Below, in pieces: positions 6,772 through 14,487 of a stretch of 18,701 nt of DNA (position 1 is the stretch's first letter; each line of letters begins with the position of its first letter). The notes beneath the pieces are model-generated. The model searched no databases. It saw nothing but the letters and a program-made list of their open reading frames with translations, and had not been told where the DNA came from. Source of the DNA: JAZDIU01 sp043804635 (GTDB lineage Bacteria > Chloroflexota > Dehalococcoidia > Dehalococcoidales > UBA2162); contig JAZDIU010000048.1 in the NCBI GenBank assembly GCA_043804635.1, forward strand, positions 1 through 18,701, in the 5' to 3' direction. The position numbers and the translations under genes are program-made.

Positions 6772-8290
6772 TTGAGTAAGCGTTGCGGAGGACTTCTGAA
6801 GGTGTAGTTACGTTTTCCTTAGCCTTCAGCATTCCAGCTTTTATTAATGGTATCATCCCCTCCTTGATCGCCTGAGCTTGCAGATCGGGTGCAGAAGCTT
6901 GTTTTGCAATCATCGTCCTGATTTCATCGCTTATGCGCAGTGTTTCAAAAATTCCGGTGCGTCCCCGATATCCATCGGCGCACAAAGCACAGCCAGCTCC
7001 GCAAAGAAACCCAGACCGTTTCTCACCGGTTTCCTTAAAATATGCCATCTGCTCCAACAAGGAGGCCTTAACCTCTTGCGCACAATTGGTGCAGACTTTC
7101 CGTACCATGCGTTGAGAAACCACACCAACAAGGGCTGAGGATATCAAAAACGGTTCGATTCCCAAATCAAGCAGCCGTGTAACAACTCCCACAGCATCAT
7201 TAGCATGGATTGAAGATAGCACCAGATGTCCGGTAAGAGCTGACTGGATGGCAATTTGTGCTGTTTCGGCATCACGTATTTCGCCAACTAATATCACATT
7301 AGGGTCGGAACGCAGTATAGACCTGAGTCCGGTTGCAAAAGTCAAGCCGGCCCGTACGTTAACCCGTATCTGAGTAATATGATTAAAATTGTACTCAACC
7401 GGGTCTTCGATAGTAATGATATTCTTGTGCATATAGTCAAGGCTCTTAAGCGAAGCATAAAGAGTGGTTGTTTTGCCAGCCCCAGTAGGCCCGCTAATCA
7501 ATATCATCCCATGGGGGACCTGGAGCATTTCCCGGTATTGTATTAGACTCTCCGGGGGAAATCCCAACTCGGGTAAAGTTCTGAGAACCTTGGATGTATC
7601 CAAAAGCCGCAACGCTGCCATTTCTCCACGCGCTGAGGGCACGATGGCGACACGAATATCAGTTCTCTCTTTATTCCCGTTTCGTTCAACGGAGAATTGT
7701 CCGTCCTGAGTATGAATATGGTCGGCAATGTTCAAGTTAGCCAGGATTTTAATTCGAGAGATTAGTAGTGAGGCTGTTTCTAAGGGTAAGCTAAGCACGT
7801 CATTGAGAGTGCCATCAACACGAAATCGCACTAAAAGTTCTTTTTCCTGTGGCTGAAAATGAATGTCGGAAGCTCCTGTCTTCACCGCCTCGTTTATGAT
7901 AAGTGAGAGACCCCTCACTACTGGTGAATCAGGTGCCTCCATAGCAATTGCTTTTTCTGAATCCGTGGGGGTGGCTGACTTGATCTTGGCAAACTGATTC
8001 TCAATGTCTTTGTGCGACTGGTAGTAGAAATCGATCGCCTCTCTAATCTTCTCAGCACTGACTGGTACAGTCTCGATATACATGTCAGTTTGTCCGCTTA
8101 TTGTATCCAGGGCTGTAACGTCGTTCGTATTTGCCACGGCTAAATACAGAATGTTACCGGTGACATCCAGAGGTATGACATTATGCATTCTGGCCGTCGC
8201 CTCCGGGACTAGTTCCAAGACTTCACGTTTAATATTGCGCGTTCTTAAATCGGGATGAAAATTCTCCGAAGTTTTTGATTGTTCCACCAT
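6764..8290 (-). CDS. GspE/PilB-family secretion or pilus-assembly ATPase
   Basis: This 508-residue protein is a type II secretion / type IV pilus hexameric ATPase. The N-terminal domain (about 25-95, VPEATARMHNVIPLDV ... IREAIDFYY) is the MshEN/T2SSE_N fold. The core has Walker A GPTGAGKTT (267-275), Asp box TIEDPVEY (293-300), Walker B VILVGEIRD (332-340) and the His box HLVLSSIHAND (355-365). A tetracysteine zinc site is formed by Cys400, Cys403, Cys434 and Cys437, with an extra Cys430; this site marks GspE/PilB extension ATPases rather than PilT retraction ATPases. It would act at the cytoplasmic face of the inner membrane. A strong SD (AGGAGG, seven bases) precedes the ATG. No pilin, PilC or prepilin peptidase gene is near, so it must work with partners elsewhere or be a remnant. 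Confidence 0.9.
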   Translation of the reverse strand: MVEQSKTSENFHPDLRTRNIKREVLELVPEATARMHNVIPLDVTGNILYLAVANTNDVTALDTISGQTDMYIETVPVSAEKIREAIDFYYQSHKDIENQFAKIKSATPTDSEKAIAMEAPDSPVVRGLSLIINEAVKTGASDIHFQPQEKELLVRFRVDGTLNDVLSLPLETASLLISRIKILANLNIADHIHTQDGQFSVERNGNKERTDIRVAIVPSARGEMAALRLLDTSKVLRTLPELGFPPESLIQYREMLQVPHGMILISGPTGAGKTTTLYASLKSLDYMHKNIITIEDPVEYNFNHITQIRVNVRAGLTFATGLRSILRSDPNVILVGEIRDAETAQIAIQSALTGHLVLSSIHANDAVGVVTRLLDLGIEPFLISSALVGVVSQRMVRKVCTNCAQEVKASLLEQMAYFKETGEKRSGFLCGAGCALCADGYRGRTGIFETLRISDEIRTMIAKQASAPDLQAQAIKEGMIPLIKAGMLKAKENVTTPSEVLRNAYSIC

Positions 8291-8631
8291 GCCTCTACCT
8301 CCTAGTTATTTTTCTCAGTAATAACCTTTGTCCAAGCTATTTTCGTAACCCTTCTGTCTTTAGCTCAGCTTACTCCCAGGCGTTAACAAACAAGATTAAT
8401 GATTCTATCATAAAAGTTTCTGTTTTGGCTAATGACCCACTTGATGATATACGATAACTTATCAGGTCTGCATGAATCATTAGTACTATTTTTCTAATGC
8501 GTTAGATGTATACAAAAATTCACACAAGTCGCCGTCAAGATTATTAGTCAGATACCATATTGTTGTGAAGAACAGGGTATGCTAATCTTTACTTGACTGC
8601 AACATAGACCAGACAACTCACAGGGGGTCTT
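8291..8631. other. Divergent intergenic region between the ATPase and the catabolic operon
   Basis: This 341-base region should carry promoters for both directions. Only its ends are clear: the ATPase SD at the left and GGGGG seven bases before the operon ATG at the right. TTGACT at 8593-8598 has no good -10 partner. TATGAT on the minus strand near 8408-8413 has only a weak -35. A 9-base inverted repeat (TAATGATTC at 8397-8405, GAATCATTA at 8474-8482) and TCTAA-TGCG-TTAGA near 8494-8507 are possible regulator sites but could be chance. No coding sequence is convincing. Confidence 0.4.
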
Positions 8632-9648
8632 ATGGTTATAGGGTATGGCGTCATCGGGATAGGTGCTCATGCAAACCGTTTTATGGCTCCAGCCATTACT
8701 AAAGCGGCTAACACCAAACTGGTTGCTATTTGCAGCCGCAGTGTAGAGCGGGCAAATAAATTTGCGGCCGAACATAATGTGGAACGGACTTACGTTTCAT
8801 TTGAGAAGATGCTCAAAGACACAGAAATAGACGTTGTCTATGTGGCTACTCCTAACAATTTACATGCCGAGCATACGATACAGGCCGCTAAAGCAGGTAA
8901 GCATATACTGTGCGAAAAACCAATGGCATTGACCGAAGCAGATTGCGAGCGCATGATAGAAGCTTGCGAGAAAAACAGGGTCAAATTAGCCGTAGACTTC
9001 CAAAATCGTTATCATCCAGCTCATATCGAAGCTCACCGTCTTATCCGGGACGATAAGTTAGGTAAAATATACGTCGCTAAAGCTCAATATTGCCATGGCA
9101 TCACGCAGGCTGTCTGGCAGAAGGGGTGGCGGGACGACCCGAGTATGGCTGGCGCTGGTGCGCTCGTCGGGACCGCAATTCATCCAATCGACCTGCTGCG
9201 TTTCTTGCTGGACAGCGAAGTTAATGAAGTTCAAGCTCTGTGTGTCACACAGACTCCGTATCACACCGTGGATGAAATGGTATACGCCATTCTCAAGTTC
9301 CAAAACGGGGTATGCGGCGTAGTAATCTCAGGCTTACTGGCTCCTCGCTCGGATGACGACGTGGTGTTGTATGGTTACACCGCCAAAATAACCTGTAAGG
9401 GGACAGTTGGCATGCCGCTGCGAGGTGAACTGCTGATAGAGGGTGATTCCATAAATATGAAGGCGTCATTTCCGACCAACGACCCGATTCCCGGCAACTA
9501 TATACGTGTTGTAGAGGCATTCAACAAATGCATCAAGGAGAATACCGAGCCGGATATTTCGGGTTACAACGGATTGCAGATGGTCAGAATTACAAACGCT
9601 ATCCTCGAATCTAGCCGAGAGGGAAAATCGATAAAAATAGAAATTTAA
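8632..9648 (+). CDS. Gfo/Idh/MocA family oxidoreductase
   Basis: This 338-residue protein is an NAD(P)-dependent dehydrogenase of the glucose-fructose oxidoreductase / inositol dehydrogenase family. The N-terminal Rossmann motif is VIGIGAHA (G-x-G-x-x-A), with ICSRS at the cofactor-specificity turn and VATPNNLHAEH after strand 4. The family signature EKP is at 95-97 (LCEKPMA). The C-terminal domain has GAGALVGTAIHPIDLLRFL, where the conserved His-x2-Asp places a catalytic histidine. The usual role is oxidising or isomerising the hydroxyl of a sugar, inositol or related polyol; the substrate is unknown. It is the first gene of a plus-strand operon and ends 15 bases before the next ATG. The ATG at 8632 follows GGGGG at a good distance; no signal peptide is present, so it is cytoplasmic. 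Confidence 0.85.
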   Translation: MVIGYGVIGIGAHANRFMAPAITKAANTKLVAICSRSVERANKFAAEHNVERTYVSFEKMLKDTEIDVVYVATPNNLHAEHTIQAAKAGKHILCEKPMALTEADCERMIEACEKNRVKLAVDFQNRYHPAHIEAHRLIRDDKLGKIYVAKAQYCHGITQAVWQKGWRDDPSMAGAGALVGTAIHPIDLLRFLLDSEVNEVQALCVTQTPYHTVDEMVYAILKFQNGVCGVVISGLLAPRSDDDVVLYGYTAKITCKGTVGMPLRGELLIEGDSINMKASFPTNDPIPGNYIRVVEAFNKCIKENTEPDISGYNGLQMVRITNAILESSREGKSIKIEI

Positions 9649-9663
9649 AGGAGGAAACGAGAA

Positions 9664-10878
9664 ATGCCTGAATTCGGGACTATGGGTGTAGATTGGGAAG
9701 AACGTATCGATTTCGACCGGCTGCGCCGCGAGCGCTTACAGCGTGCAAAAGATGCTCTGAATAAATCAGACTTGAATGCTCTGTTTATATACCGTCCTGA
9801 AAATATACGTTACCTCACCGGTTTGCGCACTCATATGGGACCCGTATCTTTATTGCGGATGGGCGTTGTAGCCTTGCCAAAAGGTGGAGAGCCTATTCTC
9901 TCAACTTTGGACTACGTACACGCACGGCTGCGGATGCCCTGGTTAAAGAAGGAACAAATCATTCCGCAATCGCCCACCAGGACGTGGGCTGAAAAGATTA
10001 AGGCAGAGCTTGGAAAGCTGGTCGAAGGCAAAATTGGAATCGACATCTGGACACCTCGAACGGAAGAGTCCTTAAAGAGGGCTTTTCCGAAAGCTGAGTT
10101 CGTCGATGGTGAAGCAATTCTTTCAAAAGCACAGATGATAAAAACCAAGGACGAGCTTGAATGCCAGCGGGCAGTCACTATGATAACCGAGGCAGGTTTC
10201 CAGGCTCTTCTCGATAACCTGAAACCAGGCGCTAAAGAATGCGAACTCCTATCTTTTGCCTGGCAGAAATTCACCGCACTGGGAAGCGAGTGGAGCCAGT
10301 GTTCGAACATCGTCTGCTCCGGTCCGTATACTGCTCCTTACCGCCGATTTACTTCGGACCGTATCATTCGCGAAGGCGACCTGGTAATCGTGGATATCGG
10401 TGCCGGCTTCAACGGCTATTGGGGCGACTTTACCCGGACATACGTTTGCGGCGATATAATGCCAACGAAAGAACAGATAGAGTTGCATCAGGAATGTTAT
10501 AACACTCTGTTCGCTTGTATGAACGATTCCAGAGTGGGCAAGACAAATGCTGATATTGCCAAACACTTAAATCACCAGGCATCGAATCCTCACTCAAACG
10601 ACCTTTCGGGAGGGCATGGAGCGGGTGTGGGACCGTGGGAAGCGCCGTGGGTAGCCGACGCCAGACCGGCGACGGCTATTCCATTACAGCCAGGTATGTA
10701 TTTCAGTGTCGAGCCCTACGCCGGTATTCCTGGAATCGGCGGTATAAGGTTGGAAAACCAGGTGCTGGTAACTAACAAAGAGCCCGATATATTTACCACG
10801 CTTTCGTTCGATGAACGTCTGCTAAAGGACGTTCATCCACTCGATAAGACTACGGGAAGGAAGATAAGGTCCCGGTAG
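9664..10878 (+). CDS. M24 family metallopeptidase-like protein (creatinase / Xaa-Pro aminopeptidase fold)
   Basis: The 404 residues show the two-domain pita-bread architecture: a creatinase-like N-domain (LNALFIYRPENIRYLTGL, residues 37-54) and the M24 catalytic domain from about 170. All five metal ligands are visible: Asp244 (IVDIGAG), Asp255 (YWGDFTRTY), His318 (GGHGAGVG), Glu350 (SVEPY) and Glu364 (RLENQVLV). The histidine that Xaa-Pro peptidases carry between the S-G-P turn and the first Asp is not seen; the matching place reads YRRFTSD. That suggests either a changed peptidase or one of the non-peptidase members (creatinase and DddP-like lyases share this fold). A strong SD (GGAGG) lies in the 15-base gap after the dehydrogenase, so the two are co-transcribed. 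Context with sugar-acid-type enzymes also favours a small-molecule hydrolase or lyase. Confidence 0.82.
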   Translation: MPEFGTMGVDWEERIDFDRLRRERLQRAKDALNKSDLNALFIYRPENIRYLTGLRTHMGPVSLLRMGVVALPKGGEPILSTLDYVHARLRMPWLKKEQIIPQSPTRTWAEKIKAELGKLVEGKIGIDIWTPRTEESLKRAFPKAEFVDGEAILSKAQMIKTKDELECQRAVTMITEAGFQALLDNLKPGAKECELLSFAWQKFTALGSEWSQCSNIVCSGPYTAPYRRFTSDRIIREGDLVIVDIGAGFNGYWGDFTRTYVCGDIMPTKEQIELHQECYNTLFACMNDSRVGKTNADIAKHLNHQASNPHSNDLSGGHGAGVGPWEAPWVADARPATAIPLQPGMYFSVEPYAGIPGIGGIRLENQVLVTNKEPDIFTTLSFDERLLKDVHPLDKTTGRKIRSR

Positions 10879-10918
10879 AGCGCTTGCGCCGGAAGATACA
10901 ACATAAGCGAGGGAATGC

Positions 10919-11920
10919 ATGCCGTTTAACGTGATATCGGGAATAGGCAGTAACCAGGATTTAGTGGAAGAACTTTCCCGAATAGACGCCCGCCTGGTCA
11001 AGGCTCCGGTCTGGATAGAAGACGACATCATTAGCAACGCCAGGGACGCTGACGCGGTAATGGCGGCTAACATCGAGCCTTACACCCGGAGAGTAATACA
11101 AGCGCTCAAGAAATGTAAGGTTATCAGCCGAATGGGGGCTGGCTACGATAACATAGACGTGGCGGCGGCTACCGAAGAAGGCATACCCGTTGCTTACATT
11201 CCCGATGCCAGCATTGCTGAAGTTTCCGACCACGCTCTAGCTCTGCTTTTAGCGTTATCCCGAAAGATAATTACCGTAGACCGATTGGTCAAGCGTGGTG
11301 CGTGGCAGATGGGCAACCGTGAAATCTATGATGCCAGAATTCCGATGTACCGTCTGAGCGAGCAGACTGTCGGGGTAGTCGGCGCCGGAAAAATCGGATC
11401 AGCCTTCATCGGGAAGGCAAAAGCCCTAGGTCTGAAGGTAATTGTTTACGACCCTTACCTATCTGCGGAATCGGCAAAGAAATTAGGGGCAGCGCCGGTA
11501 GACTTCGAGCGATTATTGCATGAATCCGATTATGTCTCACTTCATGCACCATTAACTAATGAAACGAGGCATCTCTTCAATATCAAAGCATTCAAGAAGA
11601 TGAAGCCGACCGCCTACATCATCAATACCAGTCGAGGCGAACTTATCAACGAAAAGGACCTTATCATTACACTCACCGAGCATGTCATTGCCGGGGCGGG
11701 TTTAGACGTTACCGAACCTGAGCCGCCGTCGCCGGATAATCCTTTAATCAAACTGGACAACGTTATCATTACCGCTCATTCGGGATTCTATTCGGAGCAT
11801 GCCCTGAAGGAACTACGATTGCGCACGGCAGGAGCGGTAGTAATGGCACTTCGCGGAGAGTGGCCGCCCATAATAGCTAACCCCGAGGTCAAAGAAAGAA
11901 GCAATCGGCGGATAAGGTAG
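10919..11920 (+). CDS. D-isomer-specific 2-hydroxyacid dehydrogenase
   Basis: This 333-residue enzyme belongs to the NAD-dependent D-2-hydroxyacid dehydrogenase family (phosphoglycerate, glycerate, formate dehydrogenases). The NAD fingerprint VGVVGAGKIGSAF lies at 151-163, with Asp178 (VYDPYL) closing the fold. The catalytic set is complete: Arg239 in INTSRGELI, Glu268 in TEPEPP and His287 in ITAHSGF. It interconverts a 2-keto acid and a D-2-hydroxy acid. No ACT or extra domain is present, so feedback regulation of the SerA type is not expected. The ATG at 10919 follows GAGGGA; another ATG four bases earlier is out of frame. It is third in the operon, 40 bases after the M24 gene. Its likely task is redox of a hydroxy/keto acid made upstream or released by the aldolase that follows. 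Confidence 0.87.
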   Translation: MPFNVISGIGSNQDLVEELSRIDARLVKAPVWIEDDIISNARDADAVMAANIEPYTRRVIQALKKCKVISRMGAGYDNIDVAAATEEGIPVAYIPDASIAEVSDHALALLLALSRKIITVDRLVKRGAWQMGNREIYDARIPMYRLSEQTVGVVGAGKIGSAFIGKAKALGLKVIVYDPYLSAESAKKLGAAPVDFERLLHESDYVSLHAPLTNETRHLFNIKAFKKMKPTAYIINTSRGELINEKDLIITLTEHVIAGAGLDVTEPEPPSPDNPLIKLDNVIITAHSGFYSEHALKELRLRTAGAVVMALRGEWPPIIANPEVKERSNRRIR

Positions 11921-11962
11921 TTTCGCCAATTCATATCAAGTCCACGGAAAGGGAGGCATATC

Positions 11963-12715
11963 TTGAAAAATACACTAAAGGAAAAACTAAAGAAGGGACA
12001 GGCTGTAATCGGGACATTTGTCGGTCTGGGTCATCCGGACGTAACTGAAATGCTCTCAAAGCTAGGGTTCGATTGGTTGGTGATAGATGGCGAACACTCT
12101 CCTATCGGGTTCGAAACAATCCAAAAGATGATGCAGCCGATGGACGCCGGCAAATGTACTCCGGTCGTGAGACCGCAATGGAATGATATGGTTGTTATCA
12201 AACGTGTCCTGGATATCGGTGCCTATGGTGTGCTCGTCCCTTGGGTTAATACAAAAGAGGACGCTGAATACGCGGTCAGGGCATGCCGATATCCGCCTGC
12301 GGGACTCAGGGGAGTCGGGCCGAGAAGAGCAGCTCTATCAGACCCCAGCTATTTTGAAACAGCCAATGATGAGCTTCTGATTATCCCTCAGATAGAAACT
12401 GCAAAGGCGCTTAGTAACTTAGACGGCATATTTTCGGCGGAAGGGATTGATGCCTGCTTCGTTGGTCCCTGGGATTTGTCTTTCGATATGGGATTCGGGC
12501 CTCCAAGATGGGACAATCCCGCGTTTGTCGAGGCTTTTGATAAGGTATTAAATGCCGCCAGGAAATCGGGCAAGCCAGCCGGTATGTATTGTACCCAGGA
12601 TAACATCGAATGGGCTATAGAAAAAGGCTTCAAGATTAACACGGTAGATAACGCCGACGCCTTTTTGATGCGAAGCGCGAGGCTGGCTTTGAAAAAAGCC
12701 CGCGGTCCTCGTTAG
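11963..12715 (+). CDS. HpcH/HpaI family class II aldolase
   Basis: This 250-residue protein starts at TTG (11963), chosen because GGGAGG lies six bases upstream. It is a metal-dependent pyruvate aldolase of the HpcH/HpaI family, which cleaves 4-hydroxy-2-keto acids to pyruvate and an aldehyde. Catalytic His45 (IDGEHSP) and substrate-binding Arg70 (VVRPQWN) fall at the same numbers as I recall for the E. coli enzyme. The metal ligands are Glu145 (IPQIET) and Asp171 (GPWDLS). Length matches the family (250-270). Members act on homoprotocatechuate products, 2-keto-3-deoxyrhamnonate and other keto-deoxy sugar acids; the aldehyde product here is unknown. As the last gene of the operon, 42 bases behind the dehydrogenase, it probably carries out the carbon-carbon cleavage of the pathway. 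Confidence 0.9.
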   Translation: MKNTLKEKLKKGQAVIGTFVGLGHPDVTEMLSKLGFDWLVIDGEHSPIGFETIQKMMQPMDAGKCTPVVRPQWNDMVVIKRVLDIGAYGVLVPWVNTKEDAEYAVRACRYPPAGLRGVGPRRAALSDPSYFETANDELLIIPQIETAKALSNLDGIFSAEGIDACFVGPWDLSFDMGFGPPRWDNPAFVEAFDKVLNAARKSGKPAGMYCTQDNIEWAIEKGFKINTVDNADAFLMRSARLALKKARGPR

Positions 12716-12768
12716 CGATGTTTTTGCGGTCTTGGCCCGTATCACTCTTCTTATTTATAAAAAATATA

Positions 12769-13401
12769 CTATATTTGCCTTCTACTCCCAAATCGGAAGA
12801 AAAGAGTTAGAATCATACCACTAACGAAACCTCCGACGTGGGCGATATAAGCCACACCAACATCGGCGCCTATGGAACCAACGCTAAAGAAGAACTGCAA
12901 AACAATCCACACACCAATCACCAGTAACGCTGGAAGGGGAATGATAAAAAATCCCATCAATACGCTAACTCGCGCTCGGGGAAACATTATGATATATGCG
13001 CCCAATACTCCGGCAATTGCACCGGATGCTCCGAGTGTGGGCACATTAGAATTTGAGTTAAATGCCATTTGCACGAACATGGCGAGAATGCCGCATATTA
13101 AGTAAAAGACTATGAATCTGAAGTGACCAAACCGATCTTCAACGTTATCGCCAAAGATCCATAAATACAGCATGTTACCGATAATGTGCAGCCATCCGGC
13201 ATGCATAAACATAGAAGTAAATAACGTAGGAAAGCCAGCTAAAGGATTTTGGAAAAAACGGCTAGCGACGAGTGACCATTTGATAATAAAAGACTCATCG
13301 TGGGTTAATTCGAGAAAGAAAATCGCAAAGTTTAGAAGTATTAAAAAATAGGTGAACCATGGGATAGTTCTGCGTGGATTTTTATCACTGATAGGTAACA
13401 T
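12769..13401 (-). CDS. Rhomboid family intramembrane serine protease
   Basis: This 210-residue integral membrane protein has six hydrophobic segments, the minimal bacterial rhomboid layout. The first span is about 14-30. The L1/TM2 region has MFMHAGWLHIIGNMLYLWIFG with the conserved His72 and Asn76 that stabilise the oxyanion. The nucleophile is Ser126 in GASGAIAG and the base is His188 in AHVGGFVSG, so the dyad is intact. It cleaves membrane-spanning substrates within the bilayer; the targets are unknown. The ATG follows AAAGGA. It is monocistronic and convergent to the aldolase, with 53 AT-rich bases between them. A -10-like TATAAT and a hairpin lie in its leader. Confidence 0.92.
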   Translation of the reverse strand: MLPISDKNPRRTIPWFTYFLILLNFAIFFLELTHDESFIIKWSLVASRFFQNPLAGFPTLFTSMFMHAGWLHIIGNMLYLWIFGDNVEDRFGHFRFIVFYLICGILAMFVQMAFNSNSNVPTLGASGAIAGVLGAYIIMFPRARVSVLMGFFIIPLPALLVIGVWIVLQFFFSVGSIGADVGVAYIAHVGGFVSGMILTLFFRFGSRRQI

Positions 13402-13426
13402 ACTGCTTTTCCTTTCATTTCAAGCC

Positions 13427-13454
13427 AACAATCTTTTGATTGTTACCAATTATA
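13427..13454 (-). promoter_or_regulatory. Rhomboid leader: TATAAT followed by a perfect hairpin
   Basis: On the minus strand TATAAT (13454-13449) has no clear -35. Right where the transcript would begin, AACAATC-TTTT-GATTGTT (13427-13444) forms a perfect seven-base stem with a four-base loop. It could be a 5'-end stabilising stem or an operator overlapping the start point. Confidence 0.4.
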
Positions 13455-13669
13455 CGCGAAAATGTATGTGGTTTAGTACAATAATCCTGGTTCTATACCA
13501 GCAGACATATCGGTTTCTTATTATAAGCGGCACTGAGGAACTACTCTTTGAAACTCTGTAGCAGGGCATTTCAGGATAGCTTACGGTTTTACAAAGCCCC
13601 TTTATCTGATGTGATTAATACATAGGTGAAGGATGCCAAGAAATCCAAAAGTCTGTATGATAAATATAG

Positions 13670-14053
13670 ATGCGTACAACATTAAAGAAAAAGGTTCTAA
13701 TCGGGGCAGGGACTTTATTCACAGGATTAGGAATTATCGGTGTTTTTATCCCGATTCTACCTACGACTCCATTTCTATTACTTGCTGCTGCCTGTTATTT
13801 GCGGAGTTCTGAACGGTTTTATCGATGGCTCATAAATAACAGGATATTTGGAGTCTATGTTCGGAACTACATTGAAGGCAGGGGAATGCCTATAAAACTT
13901 AGAATATCTACCATCCTTCTACTTTGGGTTTCTATCGGACTCACGATAACGTATGGAGTGCAGAACATAGCTTTAAGGATAGTCCTAATTTTTGTTGCCA
14001 TTGGAGTTACAGCACATATTGCCTTAATCAGAAAAAGAGCAGATAGAAGATAA
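13670..14053 (+). CDS. DUF454 (YbaN-type) inner-membrane protein
   Basis: This 127-residue protein matches the DUF454/YbaN family. The signature G-I-I-G-V-F-I-P-I-L-P-T-T-P-F lies at residues 21-35, followed by LLLAAACYLRSSERFYRWL (36-54) and the short NRIFGVYVRNYIEGRGMP loop. Hydrophobic spans are about 9-30, 80-96 and 99-120, with a strongly basic C-terminus (RKRADRR). The function of the family is not established. No convincing SD lies just before the ATG at 13670, but the protein start matches the family, which begins shortly before the first span. It stands alone on the plus strand, between the rhomboid gene and the tRNA fragment. Confidence 0.85.
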   Translation: MRTTLKKKVLIGAGTLFTGLGIIGVFIPILPTTPFLLLAAACYLRSSERFYRWLINNRIFGVYVRNYIEGRGMPIKLRISTILLLWVSIGLTITYGVQNIALRIVLIFVAIGVTAHIALIRKRADRR

Positions 14054-14147
14054 ACAGAAATAAAACATAGTGGGCATCCACGAACTCCATAAGGGCAAGC
14101 ACGATATATAAATAGCTGAGTACACTCCGAGGGGCTAAAAAGAGGGG

Positions 14148-14197
14148 TGGCGTCCCTGGCGCGATTCGAACGCGCGACTTTCTGCTTAGAAGGCGGA
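14148..14197 (-). tRNA. 3'-half fragment of tRNA-Arg(UCU), att-site-like
   Basis: On the minus strand this is the 3' half of a tRNA. It has the anticodon loop CTTCTAA with anticodon TCT, the 3' anticodon strand GCAGA, variable loop AAGTC, and a perfect T arm (GCGCG, loop TTCGAAT, CGCGC). The 3' acceptor strand CAGGGAC, discriminator G and encoded CCA follow. The 5' anticodon strand (TCCGC) already has one mismatch. No D arm or 5' acceptor strand (GTCCCTG expected) is found in the 250 bases where it should lie. It is therefore not a working tRNA. A duplicated 3' half is the usual footprint of an element integrated by a tyrosine recombinase at a tRNA gene. The polarity puts the original chromosome on the low-coordinate side and the inserted DNA above 14197. 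Confidence 0.7.
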
Positions 14198-14316
14198 CCA
14201 GGTTTTTTTCTTCGATTTAGCCTCGAAATAGCCGGAAAAACCGCCTTTTTAACAAGTAGGCATCGGTGCAACTTCCTGCCCTACTTTCAAGCGTGCTTTC
14301 CCGCTTCCCTTGCCCG

Positions 14317-14325
14317 ATTATACCA
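14317..14325 (-). promoter_or_regulatory. Extended -10 promoter-like site reading toward the tRNA fragment
   Basis: The minus strand reads TGGTATAAT, a perfect -10 with the TGn extension and no clear -35. A transcript would start near 14310 and run through the tRNA fragment to the T-run near 14140. Confidence 0.35.
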
Positions 14326-14487
14326 TACTTGTCTAGGGGACATCTAGGGTTATGCAATATGTGGTTCGAACTTACTGCACATAAGCCTCTTTTATTATTT
14401 CATTACACTGGCTGTGTCTGTGGTGGATGTGGAGGAGCCCCGAACTCCACCTGAAAACAACGATGGAGTGGCTCAGTGGCGTTTCTT

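Larger units (their letters stand above)
14054..14487. other. Gene-poor stretch holding the tRNA fragment
   Basis: These 434 bases hold no convincing protein gene. They contain the minus-strand tRNA-Arg 3' half (14148-14197), a run of five T on the minus strand just past its CCA (near 14137-14141), an extended -10 site (14317-14325), and a GTGGAG/CTCCAC inverted repeat at 14429-14450 with a ten-base loop. Confidence 0.5.

Noticed and set aside
8397..8482. Nine-base inverted repeat 68 bases apart upstream of the catabolic operon
   Set aside because: A match of this length is not rare in 340 bases and no promoter is clear nearby; not enough to call an operator.
12762..12776. AAATATA-C-TATATTT inverted repeat over the rhomboid stop
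   Set aside because: It is pure AT in an AT-rich convergent gap with a one-base centre; too weak to call a terminator.
14147..14347. Plus-strand frame beginning MASLARFERATFC
   Set aside because: It is the antisense translation of the tRNA fragment. Frames of this kind over tRNA genes are well-known spurious proteins.
14054..14487. A complete or intron-split tRNA gene
   Set aside because: No D arm or 5' acceptor strand complementary to CAGGGAC could be found on the minus strand above 14197; GTCCCC near 14335 is not followed by a D-arm sequence.
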